The notes: generated by a model from the sequence alone, not told the origin. A stretch of 64,000 nucleotides of DNA from Nectonema munidae (GCA_030549495.1 JAUIRK010000330.1:85529-149528); one strand, 5' to 3'. Counted from the first letter of the stretch, positions 1 to 13,983 are shown. Numbers and translations are program-made.

Positions 1-904
1 AATTTTTTTAAACATGAAAATTATTTTGTACTGTATTTTAGGTATATTTATTTCTTCATCTATAATGTTATAGGAGCGGTGCATAGCGCTCCCGAGTCAC
101 CAATATATTGCTCGGTGCTTTGTAAAAATACTATTTATTTACACTTGTAACATTTTTACATGGCAAATTTAATTAATTTCTGTTTATAGAAATTTCACAA
201 AATGTAAAAGAAGTTACCCAAATCTGGGATTATATATTCATTCTTCCAAAATTGAGAACGCACCTTGGCTTAAATTCAATTTTGCCAAAATTTTAAAAGG
301 CCTCAAGGGTGTAAACCTTTTTTTCTTAAAAATAAATAAAGATATTATGAGTAAAATTTTTTTTTTTGAATTCGATTTGTTTGTTAGCATTTTACTCATT
401 TTTACATTTAAAATTGTTTACCTCTTTGTGTTTAAAAAAAAGAGAAAAAAAAATTTATTCTAAAATATTTAAAATGAGGCAGTGATCAACCAAAGGAAGT
501 CATGCGACGGACGGGTTGAACACATATGGTATGAAGGAGTTCGCAAAATTTACAGTACATAAATAAATGCTATTTTTAATTTTTTTATTCCTCCAATGCC
601 CTCTTGACAAATCCACACCCCTCGATTTATTGACATTGAAACATGTAATCTATAAGGAAAGTTACATATAAAAGTTCAACTCTCAGTAAATGATAGACTG
701 AAATCGGCCTTTCTTCAGCGTTTACTTATCACTTTTATAGTATTCAGCTTTAAAGTCATATTGCATCCTTACATTTAAGCACAACGTTTCTTTTATCAAA
801 ACTATAAATGTATAAATCTTTTATATATCAGCTCTTAAAAATACGTAACATAGCGGGTTTTCAAATACATCATATTTTTAACTTATTATTTTTAATACTT
901 ATTA
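1..904. other. Non-genic AT-rich stretch
   Basis: No gene is recognised. The sequence is A/T-rich with homopolymer runs. Short open frames here have low-complexity composition and no family likeness. Confidence 0.5.
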
Positions 905-1012
905 TTAGGTGGCACCAGTGTTTGGGGCGTAATATTTCGTTCCGACTAGCCCCGGTTCAATTCCCGACCTTGCCAAACTATCATCTGCTCAAATATTTGT
1001 TCAATTGATGCG
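905..1012 (+). repeat. tRNA-like SINE head
   Basis: A GC-richer block with a plausible Pol III A-box region (about 908-927) and a good B box, GGTTCAATTCC, at 954-964. This spacing and the degenerate flanks fit a tRNA-derived SINE or tRNA pseudogene rather than a working tRNA. No intact cloverleaf was found by eye. Confidence 0.45.
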
Positions 1013-1046
1013 ACATCGATAACCAAAAAAATCATCTAAAATTAAA

Positions 1047-1184
1047 TTAACCCATTTACGGCCAATGTTCCTATTTTGGAACATAAGTAATTTCATCTTC
1101 GTCTGCTTTTTTCAATGACTTTGAATATAAATCGTCTGCGTTTTTTTAGATATCGTCTGCTTTGCTTGGCCTTAAATGGGTTAA
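1047..1184 (+). mobile_element. piggyBac-type MITE, TTAA-flanked (copy 1)
   Basis: The element begins and ends with TTAA. Its inner ends are an inverted repeat (CCCATTTACGGCCAA against TTGGCCTTAAATGGG). Just inside the left end is a dyad, ATGTTCC..GGAACAT. Three TCGTCTGC motifs start at 1099, 1132 and 1153. TTAA target duplication is typical of piggyBac. It is too short to code, so it depends on a transposase elsewhere. The broken piggyBac at 62.1-63.7 kb is a candidate relative of that source. Confidence 0.85.
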
Positions 1185-4100
1185 GCCCTCAATAGGGTGG
1201 CCTTTTCAAGGTGTCAAGTAAATAAACTTATATAGCATTCCTCATGGACTAAAAACTAGTTCTCAATTATTAAAAAAGTTTCTTCTAATTGATTAAAAAA
1301 TTATAAAATTTTTATTGTGTCTAATTTTTTTCAATCTCTATGCTATATTTTTTTTCTATTTTATAAATTTTTCAAAAAAGTACTTATCTTTCAGAATTTG
1401 TAGAATGCGAATCCATGAATGATAGGAAGACATAGTAACTCTTATTGATTTTAATTTTGTTTAAACTCTCTAAGTCGACTTCGCATAAGGCAAAGATTTT
1501 TCTATTCCCCAACAATTCGACATAGACTAATTAGTCTGTTAAGCCTTGTAAGTTTGTCTCCCGTGTGCCTTTCCAGGTCACTGATATATCACATCGAATA
1601 ATATACTACGGCTTTATCACTATAATTGTTCATTAAGAATTTTAACACTTTAAATATCTCTAGTTGATATCCAGAAATAAAACTGGGATCTAGATACAAA
1701 GATTCGGTCGAAGCTTACTTGTGTCAACAAAAAATACCTAAGCGCTGTAAAATGCGGCTTTACAATTTTTCTGAATCGAGGATTTCGTATAACACCTTTG
1801 TCGAAAGATGTCTCTAGACTACCATTATATCAATAAAACGCGTTTTAACAGATAACTTGTAACGGAGGTTTCATTTTTATCTAATTTAGCGTTTAATTTG
1901 CCGGCCACGGGGATTTCTTAACGGCTTTCGTGGATAAATACATCTATGCGATTTAGATCATTACACTGGTCAACACAGTCCTTGTTTCTAATATCAAGTC
2001 TTTTGAATGTAGAATTGACTTTATTTTTAGTACATCATGTCTATAGTTTTCGAAAAGTCATTGGAATGATCAATCCATGTATAACAAATCATCTCTTCCT
2101 ATACTTATATACTAATTCATGTTAAAACGAAATCATTTTATTATATATCTGATTTTTTCATTTTCTCTTGCTTCCAATTTCATTGTATTCAATTAAAGAG
2201 TAAAGAGAATCATCGATAAACGCCATTTTATCCTAATTTTGATTCCGCTATCAGATCAATTTCATATAACCAGTTTTTTTTCGTAAAATTGATTTTGACA
2301 AAAATTCTCGTTAAAAGGCTCGTTTTCTTTTTAGTAAAACTGGTTCCACGAGTACAATTGAGCTTAAAAGTCAAAATTATGCCTGCTTGAAGCTTTTTCA
2401 AATTAAAAAGCAGGTTTTCTGAAGGATCCTTCATCAGAATTTAGAGTTTGCCATGAGCGTTGATTGTGGTGAAATTTCTGAAGTTTCAAAAGTAGGCACT
2501 GTTCTTTATTTGACAAGTTAATAAGTTCAAATATAATTAAAATTATCATTAAAATTAAATTCAAATATAATCTTTTTATAGCTATTCGAATATAATACTT
2601 TTTTGGGAGCTATATATAGTGAACTAAAAGAGACCGAGTTTTCCTGGCACAAGAAAACGAAAAATATTTAATAAAGCAAAGATTGCTGTCAATCAGGAAG
2701 AATCTATGTTTTATAGAAATGAAGATGCGTTTTTCAACTTACAGCGGCAGCTTCTTCTTTTTTTCGTTATATTTCTAATTAAATTAGTTTCCAAGGAATT
2801 TGGAATATTCGTTATAATCACGTGAATTATTATCATTGGATGGATTCTTTCTGCGCAAGTGATCAAGGATTATGTCCTCACACTCAACGTAGCATAGTTT
2901 TTTAAGCGAAAAAGTACATAAAATATTTGGTCGGTATTAACGATGTAATAATAACAAAAACTTCTGAATCTAGAAACTACTTTTTTCAATAGATTTACCG
3001 CTGTGTGTGCTTATGTATAATATTATTATACATGATGAAGCTTTTTTTTACCGTTTCTCAATCTTAGTCCCAACAATTAAAATTAAGCTGTTTTAAATAT
3101 AGTGAAACCTCTCTATAATCCTATGTGTAGGGCCTTGATAAAAGTCTTCATTATTGTTTAGGGCTTTTATAAGATTTTTTTCTAAATGAATCTTTTCCAA
3201 ATTTTCAATATCCTTTAAGCACAGTGCATGAAAGCGTAGAGCCGTGATTCTCAACTTTTTTTCGGTAATGGACCCTTTTCAAAGTGAAAAACTTTATTCT
3301 GGATATTTTATTTTTTATTTATCAAAATTATAAGAATAAGTATGCAGTTCTTAATCACCATTTTTTATTTGTTTACAAAAATAATCATTTATGGTATATA
3401 TTTTTATACGTAAATGAGTAAATGACCATTTTTTCCGAAAAAAAGATGTTTTGTGTGAAAGTTGAACTGAATGCATTTTAGGCAAAATTTGATGTAAGAT
3501 TCTGGTAAAATCACCGACAAACTTAAATCTCTACTATATCAATAACATTTAGTCGGTTTCGACTTTTTGAATACGGATAAAGAACATGACTGAAAGCTTT
3601 AAAATTATTATTAATTGAAAATAACTTATGTTCAAATCTCTTTTAGTATCAAACCTCATTCAACAAAATAGGAAAGATGGAAAAGCAGTCACATATCATT
3701 GAACTTCTTGCCATAATATAGCATTTGTTCCAGTTTCAGAACTTTTTCTCAACAGAATTACATTTTTTATTCAAAAACATTTAAATTTTTGCAAAATTTG
3801 AAATATTCTTATATGGAAATCTGTGGGCCCCTTGGGCCTCCTCATGTAGCACGTTGAGAAACTTGGAATATTTACTCTTATCATCTTACGCACCTGAAAT
3901 ACAACGAAAGTAAAACCAATTTTGATCGAACTATATACAAAGATATGCTGAAAAATTGGGGTGCATCGCCATATCTCCCCTTGGCCCCTAAATTCGCCCT
4001 CCATTATTCAAAGGCGTACACTTTTAGCGGGTTACGAGAGTTTTGATTTTCAAATAATAAAATCATGCATAGGAAAGGTATTGACTGTTTTGATTTTTTT

Positions 4101-5489
4101 TCGGGATATGAAATGCGTTGAAGAGGAAAGAGATGATTGGTCCTCAAAAGGAAAACAAATTTTTTTGACCTAAATGATATGAATAAGGAAAATATAGGAT
4201 GCACTGGCGTATAGACACAAACAAATGGGATGAAATACTTTTCATTTCCTTCCAAATTTCCAGTCTCACTTTGCGAGAAGAATTTAAATTGCGGAGTTTC
4301 AAGTTTTTTTATTGCATCTAAATATATCAAATTAAAAATCACTGTACCTTCGATATTAGGGGCTTAACAAGAAAAAAAGCTAAATTTTTTAAACAAAATG
4401 TCTAAGATTCTGTCACTTCTTTAGCCCAATTTTGTTCTCGTTAAGGCATAGTACTTTACAGTATGTATTTATCCTTTATCAGACCTTTATCAGAGTCTAC
4501 TTGTAAACCTTTTTTCAGGTTTAATAATCTTCATTGTTAGAAAGTGCTTCTTCCTCTCTAGCTCAATCATTTTCACAGCAATCCTCATAATAAACAAGTT
4601 AATAATGACGCAAGCTAGATAGAGCAACTTGTTATCTCCACTTCTACTGATAAGAGATGAGAGTTTTATCTGACTCTCGCGCTCATTGATAAGAGTTTCC
4701 TATCTCCTCCTGTCTCTATCGATATATTTGTATAAGCCTGAGATTAAGTGTGAAAAGGTTAGTCCATAATCTTTTTAATTAAGACATTGTTTTTGCTTCC
4801 AAGTATATTCCATGGAGATAATGGCTTTTATGCAAAGTCTTTATGAGAGCAGGCATACGGTGTCGATGCTATAAATAATAATTAATTTTTTATCACTCTT
4901 TCCTCAATCGCTATATATACATTGATTCCCACATTCTGTTTTGTTGTGTGTGTGTGTGTGTGTTTGCATTGAAAAACCTTTTTGTGAGGAAAAGCAATCT
5001 AAGGCCTCTTTAGTGACGACCACTACACTCTTTTCAATTAGACAGTGAAAGAAAAGCTTGACTTGAGTAGTATCAGAGTTGCAGGGTAAGAGTGCTAAGG
5101 TAATCATCTTATAGAATCCTTGATATAAGTCGGATATAAATTGTCTGAATTCGACTCCAAAATTTTGTTAGAAAAAAGGATTTAAATTGGAATTTATATT
5201 TGGTAGGTTTACAGTCAGATATTTCTGAGCAATGCCAAGTGTTTTCCGAAGTATCACTGACCTATATCTTTCCAACAGAATGTATTGCAGAAATGGTATT
5301 TAGTGCTGTAAAAATGAAATGAAAGAAAATATTGCTAGCGTAAGGATATCACAATTGATTTCAGTAACATCAAACCAAGCCTTTAAATTTGAAAGGTGAA
5401 TAACTGAATCAAGGCATGCATCCAAATCGCTACATTTTTTACTTTGAAATGAAATATATTTTATAAGTTATTTATTTTTTTTAATTTTA
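1185..5489. other. Gene-free stretch with weak repeats
   Basis: No gene is recognised. A hAT-like element end lies near 3240-3275 (similar to the TIR of the outer element at 47.9-48.6 kb). A GT microsatellite lies at about 4944-4963. The 112-residue frame on the - strand at 4004-4342 has no recognisable domain and is probably chance. Confidence 0.5.
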
Positions 5490-5625
5490 CTTGCCCGTAT
5501 TTTATCCAAGGAAAGAATAAACGTCAGATGGTAAGGATAATCACAATCAGGAATCGAACCCAGACCATCATTGATCGTCCAGACCATCTGGACCCTACGC
5601 TCTTATCACTAGGCGATCTACCGAA
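5490..5625 (-). repeat. tRNA-derived SINE copy
   Basis: Read on the - strand it has an A-box-like region (5601-5623) followed by a perfect B box, GGTTCGATTCC, at 5560-5550. The tail after the B box (TGTGATTAT region) matches the element at 15.5 kb, so both belong to one SINE family. An AT-rich tail follows towards 5470. Confidence 0.6.
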
Positions 5626-8600
5626 AAAAAGCGAGTTTTATGTACCTTGTGTTTCTCTGAATAATTTCGTTTAAGGTGGCGTTGATTAGCAAAAGTTTGG
5701 GGAGCACGGATATAAATAACGAAAAATAAGTTTAATTTTCGTAAACATATGGGCTGGACGTTTTTTAGTTGCTTTTAATTAATTGAAAATTTTAAGTCAA
5801 GCCGGATTTTTGTAAGTTCTTGGATCTGAAGTCGCATATATTCGCTCTGATTTCGCAACTCTGTTTATACATGAAAACATTTAGAAGATGATGACAAAAA
5901 TGATGTTACGATTTCTACCAGTTGGTGTCAAAATGACGTCCTATCAAGTCCTTTGTGCGCTTTAATGTAATCGAATCAAAAATGGCTCCCGACTTATAGA
6001 TGGAACACGAATCACCGCTTTTCAAATAAGCAAACTTGAACACTCCACCTAAGTTATAGATATGAATGTATCTTTGTTGTTTCAATAAGCCCTAAATTAA
6101 TTAAAGTTATGAGGGGTCAAGAAAAACTTCACCTAACTCCTTGAAAAATTGATCTCAGGAAGCAGAAATGGGAATGGCAACACACGTCCAACTGATGAGA
6201 CACGAAAAGTTCACAATTTTGTGATAACTTTAATAAAATTGCTTACTTGCATTCATCCCATAATAATCAATAATTATCTTACATTGATTATACAATAATT
6301 AATACATAGTTTATTAGTAAATATGGGAGGTTATTCATTCACCGAAAGAACTTTTGAACAGAATTTAGAAGCATTTGAATCAAGTAGATTTAACTAAAAA
6401 AGCACAAATTTTTGAGTTATTTTTAAAAATAAGATAGTTTAGCATGATAAAATTCCTAAGATGAAAATCGTGATTAATGAAGGATTTAAACGGATTGAGC
6501 TGGGAAAAGGTGAATTTAACTCAAAAGTCAATGTCAATTTTTATATTGTAACATTTTTTACATCAACAATTCCAAATTACAAATTTAAATAATGTCATTT
6601 AAATGAGTAAAATAAAGAATAAAAGATAAAAATACAAATATAAATCGATCAAAAATTTTAAATAAAATAAATATTTAACTTGAATCTATCTATACAAGTT
6701 ATTTCAATTAATGACAAATAGGAATTTATTTGTGTAAAAAGTAAAAATTATTACAGCATATATATATATATATTGGTATTATTTGATATTAGTCATTTTT
6801 ATAATCATATTTAAACGAGGTTTTGGAATATATCCATTATCATGTAGATATCTTAAATGCTATATTCTCCATCAAATTTCTAACATTTGATATGTTTCGG
6901 TATCTGAGAGAAGGCTTAGAATTTGCACTTCACCATGAACAACTTTCATTTCAAAGGCCTTGCTCCCAAAAAAACATTTAAATATAATGCATTTCAATAA
7001 ATAAATATAGAGTTCTATCCAAAAGTTTTTGACTAAAACTAGGAACATATTTCTTTTTTTTAAAAAAAAATAAAAAAAAAGAAAAGAAAGTTTTTAAAAT
7101 ATTAAATGCTATAAATATAAGCAATTTAAGTATATGAATTTTTATATTGAGAAAAATTTACAATTTTATTCTCTTCATATTCATATTTGTAGGAAAATTC
7201 GTCGCAAAAGTTTTCTGCGAGAGAACTTTAGTCATATAAATATTTTTTATTTTAAAAAAAAAATTCTTGTTCTTTTAATAAAATTTTTTTTTGTAAAATC
7301 TTCGGTTTTTATTATTTGTTTGCTTTAGTTTTTAAGTCAAAGAGCCATAGCTAAATTGTTTAGCCTATTATCTAGAAGTAATATTTTTTTTAAAATTTAT
7401 TGAAATTTAAAAGTACAGCAGCCATAGCATCTTAATAAAAAAGTAATGTTATGAAATATACAAAAAAACATATTCTTACAAAAAAAATTGAAAATAATAA
7501 GTAGTCCGGTAAAAAAACCACATATGGTTTCTTTACTTTATTTACTATTGCGTGATTTTTATAGTCGCTCGTTGTCTTGCCATACCACTAATATGTAAAT
7601 ATATGATAGAATTTTATATTTCAAAAGTTTTTTTCTGCTTAGATATGAAGATACAGACATTTTCCGCATATACCAATGATCGTTCAATCGTAGGCTCTTT
7701 ATCCGGGTGTTCGGGATTTTTCTCCAGTTCTGGAAGAATATCCTTCGCTTGGGTGCGAAGTACTCATTTCAAAATTTTACCTTTTGGGAATTGACATCAA
7801 CAGCTTTGCCGTCTTTAATTTTTTGCATTGAGCGAGATTGCATTTCTGTCTTTTCAGCAATTCTGTCTTTTCGATTTAACTTCTGCGCGCAATACGCGTT
7901 CTACCATTTTTCGAGAGTATTTTAAATCAATCGTCATGGTGAATATAATACTTATCAGCTAATTACGCCATCTCGTATTTTGTTTGCACTTCTTACAAAG
8001 TGCATTTTCTTTTGTTGGCGAATGCATTGAGGAACATTTTATGATCTATGAGAAAACAATTTGCAACTAATGACATCATTTATGATAATAGAGATTAAGG
8101 GATGTATTCGAATGCGAAAGTAATCAACTTAGTCACCACAAAGCCAGAATAAGTAATCATATCCTTCTTCAATATAACGACCAACTCTCAAATCAGGTAG
8201 TTCAATTTTTGATAAACCACATTCTTTAAAAACATCTTCACAAGGTCTTGGCCAAAAATATTCATATTGCAATTGAAGATTAATTAGTTTACTAACCAAA
8301 GATTTTTATGAGTTTATAATCTTCTTAAATAAAAAAAGGGCAATGAATAAAACTATTCCTTAAATTTGTGACTATTCAAAGACATCTATCTATCTAGTTG
8401 ACCTTGAAAAAAATTTTTAAAGTGAACTTGAATTTTTTCTTTATTCCCTTAAAAAGTAAACACAAATTTTGATTCATAGAAATAAAAAACTATAAAACGG
8501 AAAGAAAAAGGTCTATGGAAACCAAACAATTAACTTCGTAGTGTACATTGTTTTCAAGTTGAACCAAACATAACTTGAAGTAAAAAAAGTAAATATATGC

Positions 8601-8631
8601 GTAAAATTTATGACATACATAAATAGGTATT
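5626..8631. other. Gene-free stretch; dispersed repeat and possible degraded coding relic
   Basis: 5700-5865 is a degraded copy of a dispersed repeat also present at 29.28-29.43 kb (- strand) and 57.0-57.24 kb, recognised by CATATGG followed by GTCGG/GTCGA-rich sequence. About 7660-7930 has a less AT-rich composition and, on the - strand, short broken frames with charged residues, possibly a decayed coding sequence of unknown family. The rest is plain AT-rich DNA. Confidence 0.4.
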
Positions 8632-8905
8632 CGGACATTTGGCCGAAGGATATTTAGCCTAAAATTTTAGCAAACGAAAATTTGGTCGAATGGACCAATG
8701 TGATATAACTTCCAGATTGCATATTTGTTGATCTTTCGGTGAAAAAAAAATTCTAAAGACAAAATATGATTTTAATTTTATATTTATTAATTAAATTGAG
8801 CTGCAAGATAATAATAATAATAATAATACTACTTTGTAACATATAGTGTGGCATTTTGTGGTGTTTTGGGGTCATTTCGTCCTTTAGTCTGACCAAATGA
8901 AAATC
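8632..8905. repeat. Foldback repeat built of GGACATTTGGCC-like units
   Basis: The left arm has tandem degenerate units of the type GGACATTTGGCCGAA. The right arm (about 8845-8905) carries the reverse complement type (GACCAAATGAAAATCC). A single-armed relative occurs at 29485-29570. No coding capacity. Confidence 0.5.
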
Positions 8906-9284
8906 CTTTAAAGTTGCATCGCTGAAAGAAAAGATAAGCTGTCAAGAAAAGAAATGAATGCGCATTAAGACCGATTATAAAAATTTTTTTCTTTTTAAAT
9001 AAAATTTTTTCACAGCATAATTTTTAAAGTAAAATAATTTTTTAAATTTAAAACTTTTTTGTGTTAGTTTTATTCATTCTAAAATTGATTGCTTTATTTC
9101 AGTTTTCAAATTATACATTTTACAAACTTGTTTTATTTTAAAAAATTAAGGTTTTTTTAGTATAATAAACTACTTTTTATGCATGATTGTGTAATTTGTC
9201 GGCTACATTAAATATTTAAACAAATTTTTCGCATACTTATAAAGTTTTTATATCACTACTTTTTATGTAATGAGGTAAAGGTAC

Positions 9285-9420
9285 CGTGGGTGTGTTTTCA
9301 TTATCAAGGCACTGATGTACCGCTTATGTCAAAAACTATGAACAAATTGGTATCGATGAGGAATCGAATTTAGAGGCTTCAGTTCTGAGTCCATCATCTC
9401 AACCAACCTGCCATGCCATC
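9285..9420 (-). repeat. tRNA-like SINE copy, second head type
   Basis: On the - strand there is an A-box-like TGGTTGAGATGATGG (about 9405-9391) and a B-box-like AATTCGATTCC (9370-9360). The head differs from the copies at 5.5 and 15.5 kb, which suggests a separate tRNA ancestor. It ends in degenerate sequence. Confidence 0.5.
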
Positions 9421-10569
9421 TGCCATGTGTGTGTTTAATGTCAAAAATAAACCTTTTAAACAATAAATTAAAGTTTTTTAAAATGATTCTTATTATAAAT
9501 TTTTCTTTTCCTCATTCAAACAAAAAGCACAATATTAACAGTGATGAATTTAATACGCGTATTTTATGGAAAAGCATGGTTGTTGGTGTAGTACCGCAAC
9601 TTGAGCAATATTTCAAAGAGTTTGAAAATTGATTCGCTAATTTCAAATAATCTCAAAATGATTATAAAGGCTTGCTTTTCGGCGTCTCCATCATAAATCC
9701 TTGATTTGTTTTTATGGATGAAGTTGTAAGGAGAATATTTTTCCAAAATTACTTCCCACGTATACTATGACTGACTCTGACTGACTCCCTCTCTCTCACT
9801 CTGAATTTCAAATTGAAATGTGACAAATTTTGAAGATATGAAAGGAATATAAAAGATTTTGAAGACATCCTTTTTCCTTATAAATCATTTGAGTTTTATT
9901 ATTTTCTTTTGCGTTGACTGTGTCCACGCCATTTCGTTTGATATTTCTAAACGGATTCTTGGTTGGTGACTGCGTAAATCGTGTGTATAGACGAAAACAC
10001 TGTTCTCCAATCCTCAGCGTAAGTCAAATCCATTATCTCTACCAATTTTGCCATTCTTCGTTAGCACAAAAGTTTGTCCCTAAAAAATCATTCGTTTTCC
10101 TAAAACTATTCTTCGTAGATATAGATAAACCGTTTTGAAACTTAAATGCCGTAATAAGCACACACTAAGCATTATTAAAGGGATTCTAACGCTAAATGTT
10201 TTTGTTTTACCCAAACTTTTTAACTTGAATGAATATATTGAATAACGCCAATTTTGTTCTTATGTTTCACATCAAGCATTCTACTTTGTAGTAAACTAGC
10301 TTTCATTGCTAAATTAACGCCAAGATATTTTTTCAATATTTTAAATATAATTACTTTTCGCATACTTATAGTAAATAGATCAGGCTCTATTCCATACTCA
10401 TGCTAAGATATAAATTGTGTCCACTCTTAATACGATTTGCTAAATCACGTTCTTTTTTTCACTAATCAATCCTGCTTTTTTAGATCTTGGTGAACATTTT
10501 TTCAAACTATGAATGAATATTGTAAACAAAGGCTAATTTCTAAAGAAACTTGTTTTACATATCCTATTT
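9421..10569. other. Gene-free stretch
   Basis: Nothing recognised. A short CTGACT/CTCT simple repeat lies near 9770-9800. Confidence 0.5.
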
Positions 10570-11000
10570 TTTCTTTTTGGCAATTCTAATTTCCCTTTTG
10601 TTAATACTATTTTGTCTTTTTTTGGAATTTTATTCAATTCCACTTTTTCTCTTTTTAATATTGGTTAGTAAAGTTTCACAGAACTAAAGAAAAATGGAAT
10701 TAAAAAAGAAAAATGACAGTTGCAAAAAGAGAAAATGGAATTTTTCAAAAGGTAAAATTGAATTGCAAAAACATGGGAAATAAAACCTTTAAGCTTTTTT
10801 TTTAAGCTTTCGAAATATTTTTAATTTTAAATTGTCTTTTTTCAATTTTAGTTTGTTTTTTTCTATTTTAATTTGTCTTTTTTAAATTCTAAACGCTCAA
10901 AATGCAAAATAAAATTGAAAAAAGACAATTTAGGACTTAAAAAAGACACATTAGAATTGAAAAAAGACAATTTCGAACAAAAAACACAATTTAGAAGTAA
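10570..11000. repeat. Foldback array of TTGTCTTTTTTCAATT units
   Basis: Tandem pyrimidine units (TTGTCTTTTTTCAATTTTA type, about 10565-10660 and 10830-10885) face reverse-complement units (AATTGAAAAAAGACAA type, about 10690-10760 and 10910-11000). Each pair could fold into a long A/T hairpin. The same unit type recurs at 18640-18785. Confidence 0.6.
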
Positions 11001-12139
11001 GAATGGTATATATATATATGTGTAGATAGAGGGATATAGACAGAGAAGTATGATGATCGCGTAAAAAACTTAATTATAGGATTTGAGATGAACTTTTAGT
11101 GATTATGTAAATGACATTTGTCTTTTAAAATCCACTTACATGGAGAAGGGAGAGGACGCAGTTTTCAGTGTTCACAAATGAACATTGAAGGAGTGTATAA
11201 GCATTTCATAACCGTGTAGCAATTGAATGAGCCTTTGCCAATGGGAAGAGCGTCGCCATTTTCTTACAATCTCACTCACTAATTAACGCCAGGTATATAC
11301 ACGCGTGCACAAAGAAAACAAAATCCATCATTCAAAAATTGATTCCTGGATTGCAAAAAAGGGTCATTGCAAATTTACTTTATTCAATGAAGATGAAGCC
11401 GAAGCTCTGCCTCATATTTTCTTACAAATTATTTGAGTCAGAGTGATCTCGCATTCCACACCTCTCATCATGGTAGTTCCTTCTCAAAAAGGGTATCTCC
11501 AAATCTATATATATATATATTTGTCCTATTGTGTTTAATTTTTTTTGAAATTCTCTTAAAAACTTTACTTCCCTTGTTCAATACTTTTTCTTTCATTCCT
11601 TATTGCTGCCAAGATTGGCTTTCTTTGTATAAATTGCAGCCCTTCTCGTTGTGGTCCAGTAGGGGATCTGGTCTATAACTTTTAGCAGGAAGATTTATCG
11701 CATTATTCAGCTCAGAATCTATTAATGCAGACAAGTAAATTTCCTATATCTTTTTTGCATACTAAAATCTTTGCTTTTGATTGAGAAAATAGAATAGCCA
11801 AGAGACAAAATAAAACTAAAATTAGTATATTTATATGGAATATATATATATATATTTATTTAAAGAGAGACTTAGTTTATTTAGTTAATGAATTTGTTAA
11901 ATCACTTTAAGCTAAGTTAAATGAAAATAAGTTTGAGAGTTTTTTAACTTTTTAAATTTATCTATTACAAATTTTGTTTCTGGTTACGTATTTGGTTTGA
12001 TTTTTTTCAATTGTTTGGCTAATTGTTAATTTTTGGCAAATTTAGTTTTCGAAAAATTTTCGTATTTTTTTTATTTTCTACTTTAAATATATTGATAAAA
12101 AATAATAATGAATATTTGGTCAAAAAAAAATATAATATA
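11001..12139. other. Gene-free stretch
   Basis: AT-rich with several AT microsatellites (for example 11508-11520 and 11838-11856). No gene recognised. Confidence 0.5.
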
Positions 12140-12276
12140 TTAAACCGTTAACGCCCAATGTCGACTATAGTCGACTTTACAAAAATAAAATCATCTGCGT
12201 TTATCAAAGCTCTTTAATACAAATCTTCTGCTTTACATTGGATATCGTCTGATTATTCTGGTCGTTAACGGGTTAA
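12140..12276 (+). mobile_element. piggyBac-type MITE (copy 2, GTCGAC subfamily)
   Basis: TTAA lies at both ends. Inner ends are CCGTTAACG.CC against GG.CGTTAACGG. A perfect 16-bp palindrome, GTCGACTATAGTCGAC, sits near the left end in the place where copies 1 and 3 carry a TTCC..GGAA dyad. Internal ATCTGCG, TCTTCTGC and TCGTCTG motifs follow. A close copy in the opposite orientation lies at 40577-40713. Confidence 0.85.
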
Positions 12277-13983
12277 TATTGTTGTAAATTTTATCTCTCA
12301 TTAAAATAAAAAAATATACAAATGATGATAGGAGTACATTTTAAATATTGTTTGAAAAAAATTTTAAATATAGAATAAGATTTATAAAGAATGATAAAGT
12401 TATAGGGTTCAATCTACCAAGAAAGTCTAATGTATTTATATAACAATAGTTATGTAGCAAGTACAATGATAAGATATGTATGGTAGTTTTATATATTTTT
12501 TACGAGAACGAACCCCTCCATTTTTTAGACTGTGTTCAGGCCTGAGTTTTATAAGAAAAAGAAAGTGCAGCACATTTGTTAAAAGAAAAAAATCAAGAAA
12601 GAATGAACAAACTTTGTGCATGCATGAATATGTTTTTTATTTTGTGTTTAAAATATTGGGTGATGCATTATCTTGTCTTGTTTACATGGAATGAAAAATA
12701 AAAAGGTTGATTGATATTATATATAATTTTTTATAAATTTTTCATAAAAAAATGAAAAAGATAAAAAAAAAATAGCACATAAAATATCGAAATTCATCGC
12801 GTCATTTTGTAATGATTTTTGGAGATTTCGATTTATTTCGGTAAAAAGCGCATACTTATATATAGAGTAAATTTTGGGGGGTATAATCCAGGCGGGAGGA
12901 AACTTTCTCTTCTTTTACAATTCTACTCCTCCAACCTTTCAATGGATAAATCTTTCAACCGATGTATAATGGCGCTAAAAGTAAAATTGTGTGTTACTTT
13001 CTTCAGAGTCATCAAAGTTCACCTTAAAATACTTCATTAATTATTAATTTGCCAAATCAATAAGCAATTTAAAAAGAGAAGTGAACTTCTGAACACTTTT
13101 AAATGAAAATGCGAATTCAAGTCAAAATGGCTATACTCTTACATCAAGCAAAATTTTTAGTTTTTTCAATAAATAAATTATACTTCACACTTCTTTTTGA
13201 TTAGTTAAAAACTTTGATTGGCATGTCAAGATTTGCATCCTTAACTTGCGTCCTGCCAACAAAAAATGATTTAAAAGGCCTTTCAGTTTTGAATTTTTCC
13301 AACACAAATCTAAATTACACAAAGTAAGTCCTCAATTTCATTTTTGCACTTTTTCAAAAATTATCATTATTAAGGATTTAAATTCCTCAAAGATCCAAAA
13401 TGATCCAACAACCATAGACCATAAATAAGATAACATATTTCAACGATTCATCATCATTACGTACTAATTTGAGTGTCTAAAAACCTAAAAATATTTGCAT
13501 TTTTTTATATTCAAAAAAGATTTGAAACAAAAAATATATATATTGGAGAAATTTTTTTAATGAACACCTCTTAGTTAATTTACTATAACGATAGCGTTGT
13601 CTAATTAAGTAATTTTAATATTGAAATTTAACTATATAATTGACAAAATTCTTTAAATATGTGTATCATACCAGCACTAAATTTTTTCAAATTAATAATA
13701 CTTATTTTTCAGTATATATACATTTCTATGTGGATAAAATGTTTTATTTTTTGTACAATTTTGTCTAGACATTATATCATATTGGAGGTTGAGTATTGTT
13801 CATAAACGCAAATAAACTTTGTAGTGCGAAAAATTTGATTGAATTTTTGATAATGTTTGGCCTATGGTTTTTAAATCAGTAGAACCACTGTGTGTAATAA
13901 ATCAATTTAAGTTATTTATCATATTTTTTATTTGAACTTTTTAGGTAAACACAATCCTTGGGATTGTAACCAGACATAATTTA
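12277..13983. other. Gene-free stretch
   Basis: Nothing recognised. Overlapping short frames near 12.4-13.0 kb have no recognisable domain. Confidence 0.5.

Noticed and set aside
4004-4342. 112-residue open frame on the - strand
   Set aside because: No recognisable domain. It overlaps equally long chance frames on the other strand.
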